Assembly (NCBI GenBank): GCA_027943335.1
Contig: BSBK01003559.1
Span: forward strand, 124,001-188,000
Length of the DNA: 64,000 bases
From: Chamaecyparis obtusa
Taxonomy: Eukaryota; Streptophyta; Pinopsida; Cupressales; Cupressaceae
Direction of reading: 5' to 3'
This document shows, piece by piece, positions 46,407-57,959 of this stretch. The stretch's first letter is position 1. Each line of letters starts with the position of its first letter. A program made the position numbers and the translations under genes. Below the pieces are notes generated by a model, which ran no database searches, was not told the origin of the DNA, and saw nothing but the letters and a program-made list of their open reading frames with translations.

Positions 46407-47784
46407 TGTAAACATTAATTTATCCATCTCCACAAAGTATCCTTTCAAATACTTTCATTATTTATTCTTTACAGTGATTATATGAGTAGAAATGCATATC
46501 CTTCCACTTTTCAACTCAGCATGTATCTTGGAATGGATCGTCATACCTTTGAGCAAGGCTCCCTACTCAAGTGCCATGTGTCCTTCATGTCATTCATAAC
46601 ATTCTTTTTCTTGTGAGCCTGAGCCTTTCAAGGCTTGTACATGTGTTGACCTCATGGGTGTCCTCCAACAAAGGAAGAAAAGAAAAGACAAGAGTCCCCG
46701 ATCGAGCACCATGTGGCCCTTTTCTATCTAATCATAGTTATTTTTGTTGGCGAGCCCAGATCTTCACAAAACTATAAACATGGCCTTCTTGTAGATGTTT
46801 TAAGAAGACTGAATCCCCTCCTTCATAGCTCTCAATGTCATTGTACAGTGTGTCTCATTTTGTTCCTTGACCAAATGCTATTGTAGGTTTCTCAACTGTC
46901 TTCCATGTGCTTGTCAAAGTTATAGCCAAATATCTATGCACATCCGAACACCCACAATTCTGGAGCTACCTTAGTAAAGTATGATTGTTCCTCAGAAGTT
47001 TTCACCATCTAGATTTATTTCTATTACCCAAACACCATTATTGTGAGCTAATTTATGTTGGGGATTAGATCAAGTGTGAGTCGTCTATCTCCCAGGGATG
47101 GCATAGAAAGCAACCTCTTAGTTCCTTCAAGTGTGCGGTTCCACACCTCTTCAATAGTTGTTTTCTTCTTTGAAATTTGGGGTTCTTCCTACCCAATTCT
47201 ATATAATGTTCATCTGTAATTAAAAATGGATTCCAATGGGGTATAAATTTTGAATCCTCATGCTTATAGAAGAAAATCTCTTTTGCCTTAAACTGTATAT
47301 GTTTTCTGAATCATTAATGCAAATCAATCATGCATTCCACCATTTGGTATATCTGGTGGTTCATTGTTCAGTTGCAGATTTATGTGGTATTTATATCTTT
47401 ACCATAGCATATGTATTTCATATTTGGAGTAGACTGTTCTTTTAAAGCTTTTTCATTTTATATACATTATCATGCACTCTGATATATGTTTGTGTGTTAA
47501 GCTTTGACTAGGTGTGTTTATGCTCTAAGTTTGGTTGGTTTCATAAGTTTCCTTGAGATTCCTTGTTGAGAATATCATGTGCACTCAGTTGTTTAAAGTG
47601 TTCTAAAATATTTGGTGTATCACCTTTTGTAATTTCATCATTTTCTAACTCTCTCCCTCAAAACATAGTATGAAGAGTTAGCTTCTAAATTCCTAGAGGT
47701 TGATTGATGAAAAACATTAGAGTCCCACATTCACTAAAGCTTCCCGTAGGCCATTACACTTAAGAGTAATTTTAGGTGTCAACA
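46407..47784 (+). repeat. 3' LTR of the 13.9-kb gypsy
   Basis: 1378 bp, TGTAAAC to CAACA, followed by the ATATG target duplication. GGGGGAAGCTAGAG about 60 bases upstream is the nearest purine-rich tract. Confidence 0.93.
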
Positions 47785-48022
47785 ATATGGATGTTTTAGG
47801 TTGTTTATTATAGATTTGAGGGTTTTGGGTTCGATGTTATAATGGGTTATTTGTAGATTTGGGGAATGAGAAATTGTTGGTCAAAAGGGTTTTTTGGATG
47901 TTCATTTAAATGAGGCTTTTTTGGGTAAATTTGTAGAAAAGACCTCATGTGATGAAATAGACCTTGTCATTAGATCTGGGTTGGCCTTTTGATAAATTTT
48001 GATATAAATTTTTCCTATGTTT
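47785..48022. other. Continuation of the copia leader interrupted at 33921
   Basis: After the target duplication the sequence should be the copia internal DNA that began at 33829. It is T- and G-rich, and no copia gag domain could be read. Confidence 0.4.
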
Positions 48023-49030
48023 ATGTTACTCCTAAGAGCATTAATGGTTGTCATTAGTATCATTCAGTCATATAGTCAGTAAAGGAGACAAGACATGTTA
48101 GTCAATCACCACATAGAGCCTAGACATCGAGCAGAATACAAGGCAAATCACTACATCAACCGAATATAGTTTTGACCGAGTACTCTTACTGAGCCTGATG
48201 ATTATCGAGTAACGAGCATAGTAGTCACCAAGCATTCATATAAATTGAGCACTAGTTAAATACCGGGTGATGAATGCAGTGTACACTGAGCAAAACAAGA
48301 AACAACATAGCAGTTTGGAATGGCACAAACTACAAGGCAAATGGTTTACACCAATTAGAAAATGGTTTACCAAGATTGAGATGAAATTAAATGTGGATGT
48401 AATCATTTAATTATTGATGATTCCAATGTAAAGATGATCTAGGTTATTCATTTGAACCGTTGATCTTGGATTTTCTAAGATAGTGTTTAAACCCTAATTA
48501 GGTCAAATCACTTTGATATAAATATTGTATAGATGTCATTTTGACATGAATCACACTTGAAGTAGTTTCCATTTTGGGAAGACCTATGAAGATCAAACAT
48601 GCTTAAGTTTAAAGCATTGACAAAGTATATAGTTGATAAAAAATAGAAGGCTATCAAGCAGTATTCAGAGAAGAGATCAATCACATTGAGGTGATAACAG
48701 ATAAGTACATAACATATATGATATCAGGAAAGATTAGTTTCTATTTACAAATCAATCTTAATGTTACTTTTTAACCATTGTAGCAGACCTTAAATCTCTT
48801 AATAGAGTGGACTTAACAATCTTTTTGTAAAATCTCTAATCAAGTGCACACTTAATTGTGTTTTTGAAATCCTCTAACGAGGTAGATCTAGCTGATATTT
48901 TTGTTACTCCTAATAGGGTAAGATCACTAGAAGTGATCAAATCTTTGCATCCTTACTTGACAACTTCATTACTGCAGTAGTGGATCTTTGTGGGTGTCAT
49001 CCCCACCGTAGTTTTTACCTTCTAACAAGG
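48023..49030 (+). mobile_element. Copia-like LTR fragment
   Basis: Starts TGTTACTCCTAAGAG. Its last 300 bases have repeated phrases of the type CTCTAA-GAGGT/GGGTAGATCT and end TTTTTACCTTCTAACAAGG, a pattern seen in plant copia LTR ends. It is cut at 49031 by the next element. No partner LTR was found. Confidence 0.45.
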
Positions 49031-49217
49031 TGTATCGTCTTAAAATGTAAGCACTTCCATGTTAAGAGTGTTTATCCCTTTGAGTGAGTGGTTTGGGGTC
49101 ATGTTAAGTGCCTTGATTGGGTCTTTGCATGGATCTGGCTTTCCCCCCTGTTATGTTGTTCTCTGCTCCTATTTTCACCTATTTTTCTACATTTCCTAGC
49201 ATTCTGGATTGAGGTCC

Positions 49218-49340
49218 TAGGTTTTTTGACCTCAAGCTCAAAGATGACCTTGAGGGTCAAAGATGACCTAGACCCTGACCTAGGTCAAGGACAACCTCAA
49301 CCCTAACCTAGGGTGGGGTCTACCTTGTCTTTGACCTAGG
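49218..49340. promoter_or_regulatory. U3 array of TGACCT half-sites
   Basis: Within about 120 bases there are five TGACCT and two inverted AGGTCA/GGGTCA words, ending 200 bases before the TATA box. The array is conserved in the 3' LTR (56276-56395). Confidence 0.65.
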
Positions 49341-49541
49341 GTTCAAATTTTAGGATCCCATGATTTTCGGATGTTGGGTTTCAGAAATATTTGTTTTCCC
49401 ACTTCCGGGTCAGCCATTTAAGGTTTCTAAATGGTAAATCCTTAAATTTCATTTAATATGGGTCCATTTCTAGGGGTTAAGGTTAATTTGGATTTAATTC
49501 CCCAATGTCAGCCTTCTCTAGAGGTTTGTGCCCTAGTTCAC

Positions 49542-49550
49542 TATAAAAGG
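49542..49550 (+). promoter_or_regulatory. LTR TATA box
   Basis: TATAAAAGG, followed by GCCTTCCTCTCTC. The same sequence occurs in the 3' LTR at 56594-56602. Transcription would start near 49575. Confidence 0.75.
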
Positions 49551-50560
49551 AAGCCTTCCTCTCTCATTTTCTCCATCACTTTTTGCAATCAAGCATCCAT
49601 TATTCACATCTCATCTCTTAAGCTCTCAAGTGAAATCAAGCAAGCAAGAAGGAGAAGGAAAGAAAGCAAGAATTCATTCATCCTCAAGCCTAAGCATCCA
49701 TTCAAGCATTCAAGCATTCATCAAGGAAATCCATTGTTAGCCATTGAAGGATTCAATCTCTTTGGAGCCCCCTTGAAGATCCATCCTTCCAAATTCATCC
49801 AAGTCTATGCAAAGATCCATTCAAGATTGGTGTTGAAGATCAAATGCCATTGACTTGAGACATCCTACATACTTCTACATTCATTGGAGCATCCATACTT
49901 GTGGATTCAAGGATTTGAATCCTCTACAAGGACTTCAACATAAGCAAGGTGAAAAGTTCCATTTGCTTTGTTTATGCATATTACAATTTTAATTCAATTT
50001 CAAGGTTGTTTCCAAATTGGGGTTTGACCAAGGCAAACCCCCCATCCAACCAACAAAAACCCTCTTTTTCTTGTAGGTACAGGTGTGAAACTGCGGATCT
50101 GAGCTTGGATTTGGATACCCTTTTTAGTGAACTGTCGGGATCTGTGAACAAAATCAAAGTTGACCTTCAAAATCTCAAAGTAGTCTTTGACCTTTTATCG
50201 GGGTCAAAGACTACCTATTGTCAGAAAGATAAATTTTTTTTGGGTTTTCTTCGCCTCGACATTTCCAGTCCGAAACAGGTTGCAAAATTGCTTGAAACTA
50301 CACACAGACACCAGAAATCAATATTTTCCAGATCTGCCCTATTTTGAGGTTAGTACTTGTCTTTCAATTATTTTAGATTTAAAGCATATAATCTTCATAG
50401 AAAAATATAATATCTTCTTCCTTATTCATATTCTTCATAGATTGATTCAATTGTGCATTAACCTTTTGGTTGATCAATTTGGATCTCTCCTTTGGGAATT
50501 TGGATTTAGTAGTTGATCTCATATTTCCCACATATTTCAATGAGGTGATACAATTTAATA

Positions 50561-50760
50561 TCATTCATTTTGGTGAACTTGACACACTTAACCTCCTTTC
50601 TTTTGTGGATTTAGATGCTCTATTGTGTTAGATCTTCCTTTATATTCCCTTGTGTGTTCACCTCATTCATTTTGGTGAACCCGACATACTTAATCTCCTT
50701 TCTTTTGTGGAATTAGATGCTTTATTATATTTTATGGTGTTAGATATTGCATGTATTATA
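50561..50760 (+). repeat. Tandem duplication of the LTR/primer-binding junction
   Basis: A unit of about 100 bases is repeated twice (50561-50661 and 50664-50760). Each starts CATTCATTTTGGTGAAC and contains CTCCTTTCTTTTGTGGA-TTAGATGCT. TTTTGGTGAACCCGACAT in the second copy (about 50668-50687) looks like a gypsy primer-binding site; the first copy has two changes. Confidence 0.7.
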
Positions 50761-50897
50761 TTCCTTTTATGTGTTTGCATCTCATATAAAATCAAAATAT
50801 TTTGTGTTATTTTAGTTCATTTGCATTGCATTGGTTTATGAGCTTTACTACCTTTAGTCCTACTTATAGCATTCTGGTTAGAAGAAGTCATAGAATC

Positions 50898-53800
50898 ATG
50901 GGTGCCTTTGATCCTGAATCTTCTTCTCCTTTGCTTAGGATACCGAATGATAATTTAATTCTTCATGATTCCAATCCTATGATGGAGCATAACTCTTCTC
51001 ACTCATCTCATGATGAGGATGATGCTTTAAGAGTTGCTCCCGAGAAAGTCCAAACACTTTCCACAAAACTTGATAAAATGGGTAATTGGCTTCTTCAAGT
51101 AAACTATAATCAAGATTATATTTAGGCTATAGAGGCTCTTAAGAAATTCCTTCATGATAGTGATCAAGGTATTAACCTCTTGCATGGTATTACTCACCTT
51201 GTGCATTCAAATGTTAAACCTTTAGCTCAAGAAGCTCAAGATTTGGGGTTGATTCCTCCTGTTACTAGTGTCAAACCTTCTTCTAATTCTTTACCAAGTA
51301 TTCCTACCTATACTCCTACTTTGGTGACTATGATGGTTCCCTCTATTCCTATGAGTGTTCCTCCTGTGTCTCTTCCTACATCACAACCTTCATATCATAA
51401 TGTTCCTTTTACTTATTCCAATCTGCTTCCAACTATAGTTCCTAGTGTTCCTCTAGTTGTGTCTTCTATTCTTGCAGCTTCTTACACTTTACCTAGTGTT
51501 TCTAATGTTGCTAGTCCTCCTATTTCCTCTAATGATTTAACAATCATTAGTTTGGCTCAAAATGTGTCATCCCTACAACAACAACTTGCTTCCTTAACTC
51601 AAAATAAGTTTAGTGTTCCTACATGTGACATGGGAAGCCCTTACTCCTATTCCTCAACAAGTTGATATGCCTTGTCTTGAGAATTACAACGGAAAAGGAG
51701 ACCCCATTCATCATTTTAAAACATTTCAAATCCTTTGTAGTGATTATGCTCATGACCATAGGATTTTAGCCAAACTGTTTGCTAGAACTTTCCATGACAA
51801 GGCCTTACAATGGTATTGTTCCTTGCCTCCTTATTCTATTGATTCCTTTCCTAAACTTACTAATGCCTTTATTCACCAATTTCAAAACAACATTGGCCTG
51901 GAAGTGTCTTTGACTGATTTGATGCATTGTAAACAAAGTACTAAGGAAACATTGATTGAATTTATTGGTAGATTTAAGCATTTGCATGCTCAAATTTCCT
52001 ATCCTATTCCTGATATTGACATTCAATGTATGTTTATTTCAAATTTGCAAAAGGATATTAGAGATAAGATTCTACTTGCTGAATTTACCTCTTTTCAACA
52101 ACTTTGTGCAGTGCTTCATCATTATCAATTACAAATGAGTCAATTTGAGAGTACCACTCCAATGGCTCATGTTCCAGTTGATAAAAGTGATGCTTCTCCT
52201 AATCCAAACAAATTTCAAAAATTCAACAACTATGTTAAGATAAACAAACAAGCGAATGTAGTTGCTGATCAAGTTGTTGTTGCATCTCACAATGCCACTT
52301 CTGCATCCACTACTTTTCGATTAAATTGTATGTTTACACCTCTCTCTGAATCTTTACATACTATTATGAATAGGTTGTTAACTGCTAATATGATTACTTT
52401 ACCTCCTATTCGACCTCTTTTACCTACTATGATTGCATCTAAATATTTTGATCCTAAAGCTTTTTGTCAATATCACCATCAGAATGGTCATGATACTGAG
52501 AAGTGTTATTCTTTAAAACATAAGGTTCAAGACTTAATTGATTCTAATGCCTTATCTGTGGATAATCTTGATGGTAGTGGGAACAAATCTATCTCTCCTC
52601 CTAATCAAAACCTTAAAATCTATATGAATCCTTTACCTACACATGATACTAATACCATTGCTCAACCATCTTCTATGGAAATTGTGTATCATGATTCAAA
52701 GATGGATGATTTCAATCATGTTGTTAATCAAGTGGAGCATGTTGGTCAAACTGTATCTCCACCTCAACCTCAACCTCAAGTTCAATCTCAACCTCAACCA
52801 AAACCTAAGACTAAAGTGAAAACTCAACCTAAACCTCAAAAACAACTTAAGCATAAAAGACCTCGGGAACTTTTGATTACCTTTGATGATTCTGAGACTA
52901 TTAAAGCTCCCAATGGTCCCCTTTACATTTATGCTAGGATTTCCCAGATACCTACTCTTGGTTATCTTGTTGATCCTACATCTTTAGTCAATGTTATTAC
53001 TGAAGAAAATCTTTTTATGAAAAATTTGCAACACGATTCTTATGATACATCAGATGTGTGGATTCAAACTTGTAATGGTTTTCTTTATCCATCATTTGGT
53101 TCTATTAACTTTCCGATTGAACTTTGTGGAAAAATTGTGAACACTACCTTTGTTGTTGTTCCTACTTCTGATCAATTTCAAGTTAAGCTTGGTTTTCCGT
53201 GGTTAAATACCATGCATACTGTTGCTTAACCTATCCATAAATGTCTTAAATTTGATCATGATGATGAAGTGAAGATGATTAACCATACTTTATATCAACC
53301 TTCTAGGCCTAGAGATTGTGTTTCTCTTGATTTCTTTTGGCCTTCATTACCTAATTCATGTCCTCCTCGACCTGATAATATTTTCCATTCATATCAAGCT
53401 TATAAACATCATAAGATTCTCAAATTAAGTGTACCTCCTATTGATCTTAATCATGGTCTTTTGCCTACACCTTCTATACCTCCTTTAACTATGGCTTCTA
53501 GTTATGTTAATCAAGTTCCTACTATTGTTGATAATCCTATTAATATTCCTAAAGAACTTGTGAAGGATCTTGTGGTTGTTCCCCCTAGTTCTCAACCTAT
53601 TTCAAGTAAAAAAAAATGGAATCAATATGCTAATGAACATCGTAAGAAGTGTCGTGCTCATGCTAAAGCTTGTAATTCTATTCTTCAAAGATCTCTACCT
53701 TCTTCGGATAAAACTATGCATGATGTTGTTACTAATGATGATTCTATTCGTATCTTAGATCCTATTTTGATTAATTTGGATGAAGAAGATACTCTTGATG

Positions 53801-54054
53801 ATACTGATGATGTTAATGATGAATATGAGACTATTGACATTGACATTGATTTACCTAATATGCTTTCATCACAATTAATGCTTAAACCTAGTATTGAACA
53901 TGATGATTCTCAAGAGGATCCTTGTTTGGAACTGGCTATCCTTCCTACTGTGTTGGATATAGTCCCTCTTGCAAGTTACCCACCTTCCCTAAATGATATA
54001 CAACAAGATGGGGAGAGTAGGCAGCATGCTTTATTGGCTTTTCCTTTGTGGTAG
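50898..54054 (+). pseudogene. Gag-protease polyprotein, nearly intact
   Basis: An ATG at 50898 opens MGAFDPESSSPLLRIPNDNL. The frame continues to 51660 with one TAG (51123, a Gln codon in context). One frameshift near 51640 leads to a 538-codon open frame with Retrotrans_gag (HHFKTFQILCSDYAHDH, ALQWYCSLPPYSIDSFPKL, FIGRFKHLHAQISYPIPD), a zinc finger CQYHHQNGHDTEKC (52465-52506; C-X2-H-X4-H-X4-C, the form usual in this gypsy group), a PQ/K-rich linker, and a retropepsin-like domain with VDPTSLVNVI (about 52967-52996) in place of D(S/T)G. After one TAA at 53227 (Gln in context) the same frame runs to 54054 with an acidic C-terminal part. About 1,050 codons in all. No pol follows. Confidence 0.85.
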
Positions 54055-54532
54055 CTTTGTTGTGTGTTTTCCTGCTGTACTGTGCTTCTCCTGTAATGTG
54101 TTTGCTAAATGTTGTTAGATTATTTTATACGACCCTTGGTACTCTGTTGGGGCAAGGTGATAAAGGAATCAAACCTGTTGTACAATTCCTCTATATGTAT
54201 CTCTATTCTTCTATATGTTCTTTCATGTTATGCCATAAATGTGCTATTGTTCACACATGTTTCCTTGTGTAATTTGCTTGGATCCGTGACATGGTAGCAC
54301 TGATTCTTTTTGGTCTCCATGTCATGGTCCGAAAAGATTCTTCTTTGTATATCTTATGTGATCTTTCCTCCTTTGTGATTTTAGTTCTACTTTCTTTGGG
54401 GAATGATGTCAATTCATTTGCAATAATATCATATATCTATTATCTTATGATCATACTGACCCCACGGTAGGTAGATCCCTTCTATGTTCTTTGTATGTTT
54501 ATGTGGTATTTCCCTTGATTTGTCTTCGTCTG
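54055..54532. other. 3' non-coding region of the gag-protease element
   Basis: T-rich, no gene. Short frames here have no domain. Confidence 0.6.
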
Positions 54533-56336
54533 GGGGCATCTCGTAGTGGAAACGTAATTAGTGGAGTTGTTTATGTTTCTATTAAAACCATTGCTCATGT
54601 TAAAGTGTTAGCAATAACTTTAATGTAGGGGTATACGCTCTACTCACCTGTTGCACACACGCACTTCTTGATACACATATAATGTTTTTCAAGATGATTT
54701 TCTCCCTTTTTGGATTAGTGACTAATCCTTAAAGCATAGATTTATATATTAGGATCTCTTGATCCCGCTACTTTCAAATTTTATTTTTGATGCCTTAAGG
54801 TCGAAGGTGTCCTTAAGACTGGATCTCTTTTTCTTTTGGTTCTACTCTTACGAAATAGAATATTCCTAAGGGTGAATCCTTGATGGGTTGACTAGTGAGT
54901 AACCACATTCACTAGGTGGTTCAATTCCATCTTTCCAGTTACGCCGTTTCCTTGTGTGGTTCACAATGGGACATAAGTTCTCATTGGGTGAGATAATCAC
55001 TCTCTCTCTCTCTAGAGATGTCTCTCTTATTATGATCTTGGATTTGATGAAGACTTGAGTCCTTGGGGGCTTGAGATTTCTCTTTGTCCATTTGATTACG
55101 CTAAGATTATCTTTTCATCATGATCTACTTTACCAAGAGTTTGCATTGAGTCCATACTCTTGCTAAAGTGGGGGCTTAATGTATCATCTTAAAATGGAAT
55201 CACTTCCATATTAAGAGCATTTAGCCCTCTGAGTGAGTGATCTAGGGTCATGTTAAGTGCCTTGATTGGGTCTTTGCATGGACCTAGCTTTCCCCCCTAT
55301 TCTGTTGTTCTCTGCTCCTATTTTCACCTATTTTTCTACATTTCCTAGCATTCTGGATTGAAGTCCTGGGTTTTTTGACCTCAAGGTAAAAGATGACCTT
55401 GAGGGTCAATGACGACCTAGATCCTGACCTTGAGGGGCATCTCATAGTGGAAACATAATCAGTGGAGTTGTTTATGTTTCCATTAAAGCCATTGCTCATG
55501 TTAAAGTGTTAGCAATAACTTTAACATAGGGGTATACACTCTACTCACTTGTTGCACACACGCACTTCTTGATACACATATATTGTTTTTCAAGATGATT
55601 TTCTCCCTTTTTGGATTAGTGACTAATCCTTAAAGCATGGATTTATATATTAGGGTCTCTGGATCCTGCCAGTTTCAAATTTTATTTTTGATCCCTTAAG
55701 GTCAAAGGTGTCCTTAAGAATGAATCTCTTTTTCTTTTGGTTCTGCTCTTACGGAATAGAATATTCCTAAGGGTGAATCCTTGATGGGTTGACTAGTGAG
55801 TAACCACATTCACTAGGTGGTTCAATTCCATCTTTCCAATTGTGTCATTTCCTTGTGTGGTTCACAATGGGACATAAGTTCTCATTGGGCGAGATAATCA
55901 CTCACTCTCTCTCTCTAGAGATGTCTCTCTTATTGTGATCTTGGAGTTGATGAAGAATTGAGTCCCTAGGGGCTTGAGATTTCTCTTTATCCATTTGATT
56001 ATGCTAAGATTATCTTTTCATTATGATCTACTTTACCAAGAGTTTGCATCGAGTCCATACTCTTGCTAAAGTGGGGGCTTAATGTATCATCTTAAAATGG
56101 AAGCACTTCCATATTAAGAGAATTTAGCCCTTCGAGTGAGTGGTCTGGAGTCATGTTAAGCACCTTGATTGGGTCTTTTCATGGACCTAGCTTTCCCCCC
56201 TATTCTGTTGTTCTCTGCTCCTATTTTCACCTATTTTTCTACATTTCCTAGCATTCTAGATTGAGGTCCTAGGTTTTTTGACCTCAAGGTCAAAGATGAC
56301 CTTGAGGGTCAATGACAACCTAGACCCTGACCTAGG
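54533..56336. repeat. 0.9-kb tandem duplication across the 3' LTR junction
   Basis: 54533-55433 and 55434-56336 are near-identical direct repeats (offset 901-903 bases). Each contains the end of the internal region, the purine tract AAAGTGGGGGC, and the first 250 bases of the LTR. The junction joins LTR sequence CTGACCTTGA to internal sequence GGGGCATCTC. CT-dinucleotide tracts at about 55002 and 55904 belong to the repeat. Confidence 0.9.
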
Positions 56337-56836
56337 TTAGGGATGACCTCGACCCTGACCTAGGGTGGGGTCTACCTCATCTTTGACCCAGGGTTCAAAT
56401 TTCAGGATCCCATGATTTTCAGATGTCGGGTTTCAGAAATATTTGTTTTCCCACTTCCAGGTCGGCCATTTTGGGTTTTAGAATGGTAAATCCTTAAATT
56501 GCATTTAATATAGGTCTATTTCTAGGGGTTAAGGTTAATTGGGATTTAATTCCCCAATGTAAACCTTCTCTAGAGGTTTGTGCCCTAGTTCACTATAAAA
56601 GGAAGCCTTCCTCTCTCATTTTCTCCATCACTTTTTGCAATCAAGCATCCATTATTCACATCTCATATCTCAAGCTTTCAAGTGCAATCAAGCAAGCAAG
56701 AGGGAGAAGGAAAGAAAATAATCATTCATTCATCCTCAAGCCTAAGCATCCATTCAAGCATTCAAGTATTCATCAAGGAGATCCATTGTTAGCCATTGAA
56801 GGTTTCAATCTCTTTAGAGCCCCCTTGAAGATCCAA
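56083..56836 (+). repeat. 3' LTR, truncated
   Basis: TGTATCATCTTAAAATGG start, matching 49031 onward, with TATAAAAGG at 56594-56602. Homology ends after CCCTTGAAGATCCA (56836; same point as 49789), so about 870 bases of the LTR are missing. Confidence 0.85.
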
Positions 56837-57950
56837 CACTTGTTAGATATCTTACCCATAGTCTAGCATGATATGATATCTCTCAATGGTAGATGTGATA
56901 CTCAAAGTTTGACTCTATGACCTACACACGCGCACTTAAACACTCGAATCACTGAGACTTTTTTGACTTTATTTCTTTGTGTGCTATCTATGAGGATTTC
57001 TTTGCTGAGTGTTCTCTCCCTAATAGTTTTTGATGATGCCGAGCTAGAAGACTGGAGGCATGAGGAGATTTTTTATTTCTTTTTCTACTTGTGGGTATAT
57101 TTTGTTGGTCCTAATTGTCATTAGCATTTATGCTTGTCCCACTTGACATTAGGGTCTACAAGTTATTATCCTTGACTATTTTTCACAAGTGCATGCTTAT
57201 AGTCATCTTGACTTTCCTTGTGTCTCAATGCGAGTATAATATTGCCATATTAAACTTAGGGAACCTCACTGCACTAGTCATCTTGACCTACATGTCTTTG
57301 GTGCCTAGGTGGGATTCCCACATTCTATCTGATATAGATCATATTCAGATTCACATAGTCATACTAGTGTGCATTGTATGATCTTGTGACACTACCAATA
57401 ACGCTCGATGATGAATATTAGAGTTTAATAAGCTTTGTGAACTTGCAAGTAAACCACTTTTCATAGTAGCTTGCATTTTTAGGTTCATATTAGTTTAGTT
57501 TTGCATCTTGCATATGGAGAGAGCTCTCCTTTCACCCTTCGTGGACTTGTTGGTCAACTGCACTCACCTTTCACTCCTTGATCATGTCTTTCACTCCTTG
57601 TCTTTTTCATCACATCCTTTTCTTGTCATCACAAGGGGTTAATCTTATCATCATATCTATATCCTAAAAAGATCATTTTTAGAAACATGAGTCTATATCA
57701 TAAACATGAGAACTAAACATACATCTATGAGAGATATTATACATGAGCATATACATCATACATTTTGAGCAATATGACAAGACAATATAAAATTGAAACA
57801 TCCATCACAAGTGGGACAAATATACAAGATATATCACAAATCTAGTAAATCTCATATATATGAATGTCATGATACAAAATACAATGTGGGATCCAAAATC
57901 TGGATAATGTCCTAGGATATGTCTCTATACATCTACACCCTAGACCTAAG
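56837..57950. other. Non-coding stretch
   Basis: No gene is supported. An 88-codon frame at 57115-57381 is hydrophobic but has no family. AT-rich, with many ACAT/ATAT words in 57700-57880. Confidence 0.5.
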
Positions 57951-57959
57951 TCTGACTCT

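Larger units (their letters stand above)
33921..47784 (+). mobile_element. Ty3/gypsy (Tat-like) element, 13.9 kb, with extra 3' ORF
   Basis: LTRs 33921-35296 and 46407-47784 both start TGTAAAC and end CAATA/CAACA. The five bases on each side are identical (ATATG at 33916-33920 and 47785-47789), a perfect target duplication. The internal order is primer-binding site, gag, protease, additional RNase H, RT, RNase H, integrase tail, then a long extra sense ORF before the 3' LTR. Protease is split by an inverted-repeat element and RT by a short solo LTR. Most of integrase has been deleted. Every ORF carries stops. The primer-binding site and gag/RT types fit the Tat side of plant gypsy elements; this placement is from memory of the families. 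Confidence 0.93.
49031..50663 (+). repeat. 5' LTR of the gag-protease element
   Basis: About 1.63 kb. The first 755 bases match 56083-56836. U3 holds a cluster of TGACCT half-sites (49218-49340), TATAAAAGG lies at 49542-49550, and the presumed transcribed part starts about 30 bases later in a CT-rich stretch. The right end (TCACCTCA, 50663) is placed by the primer-binding-like site that follows and is not confirmed by a second full LTR. Confidence 0.7.
49031..56836 (+). mobile_element. Gypsy-type gag-protease-only element, younger
   Basis: 5' LTR at 49031 (TGTATCGTCTTAAAATG), gag-protease reading frames at 50898-54054, a non-coding 3' region, and two LTR starts (55180 and 56083) because the junction is duplicated. 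The last LTR copy stops at 56836, inside the LTR. LTR copies are clearly more similar to each other than in the other elements, and the ORFs have only two stops and one frameshift. No RT, RNase H or integrase is present, and there is no obvious remnant of them, so the element would depend on enzymes from another copy. Confidence 0.85.
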
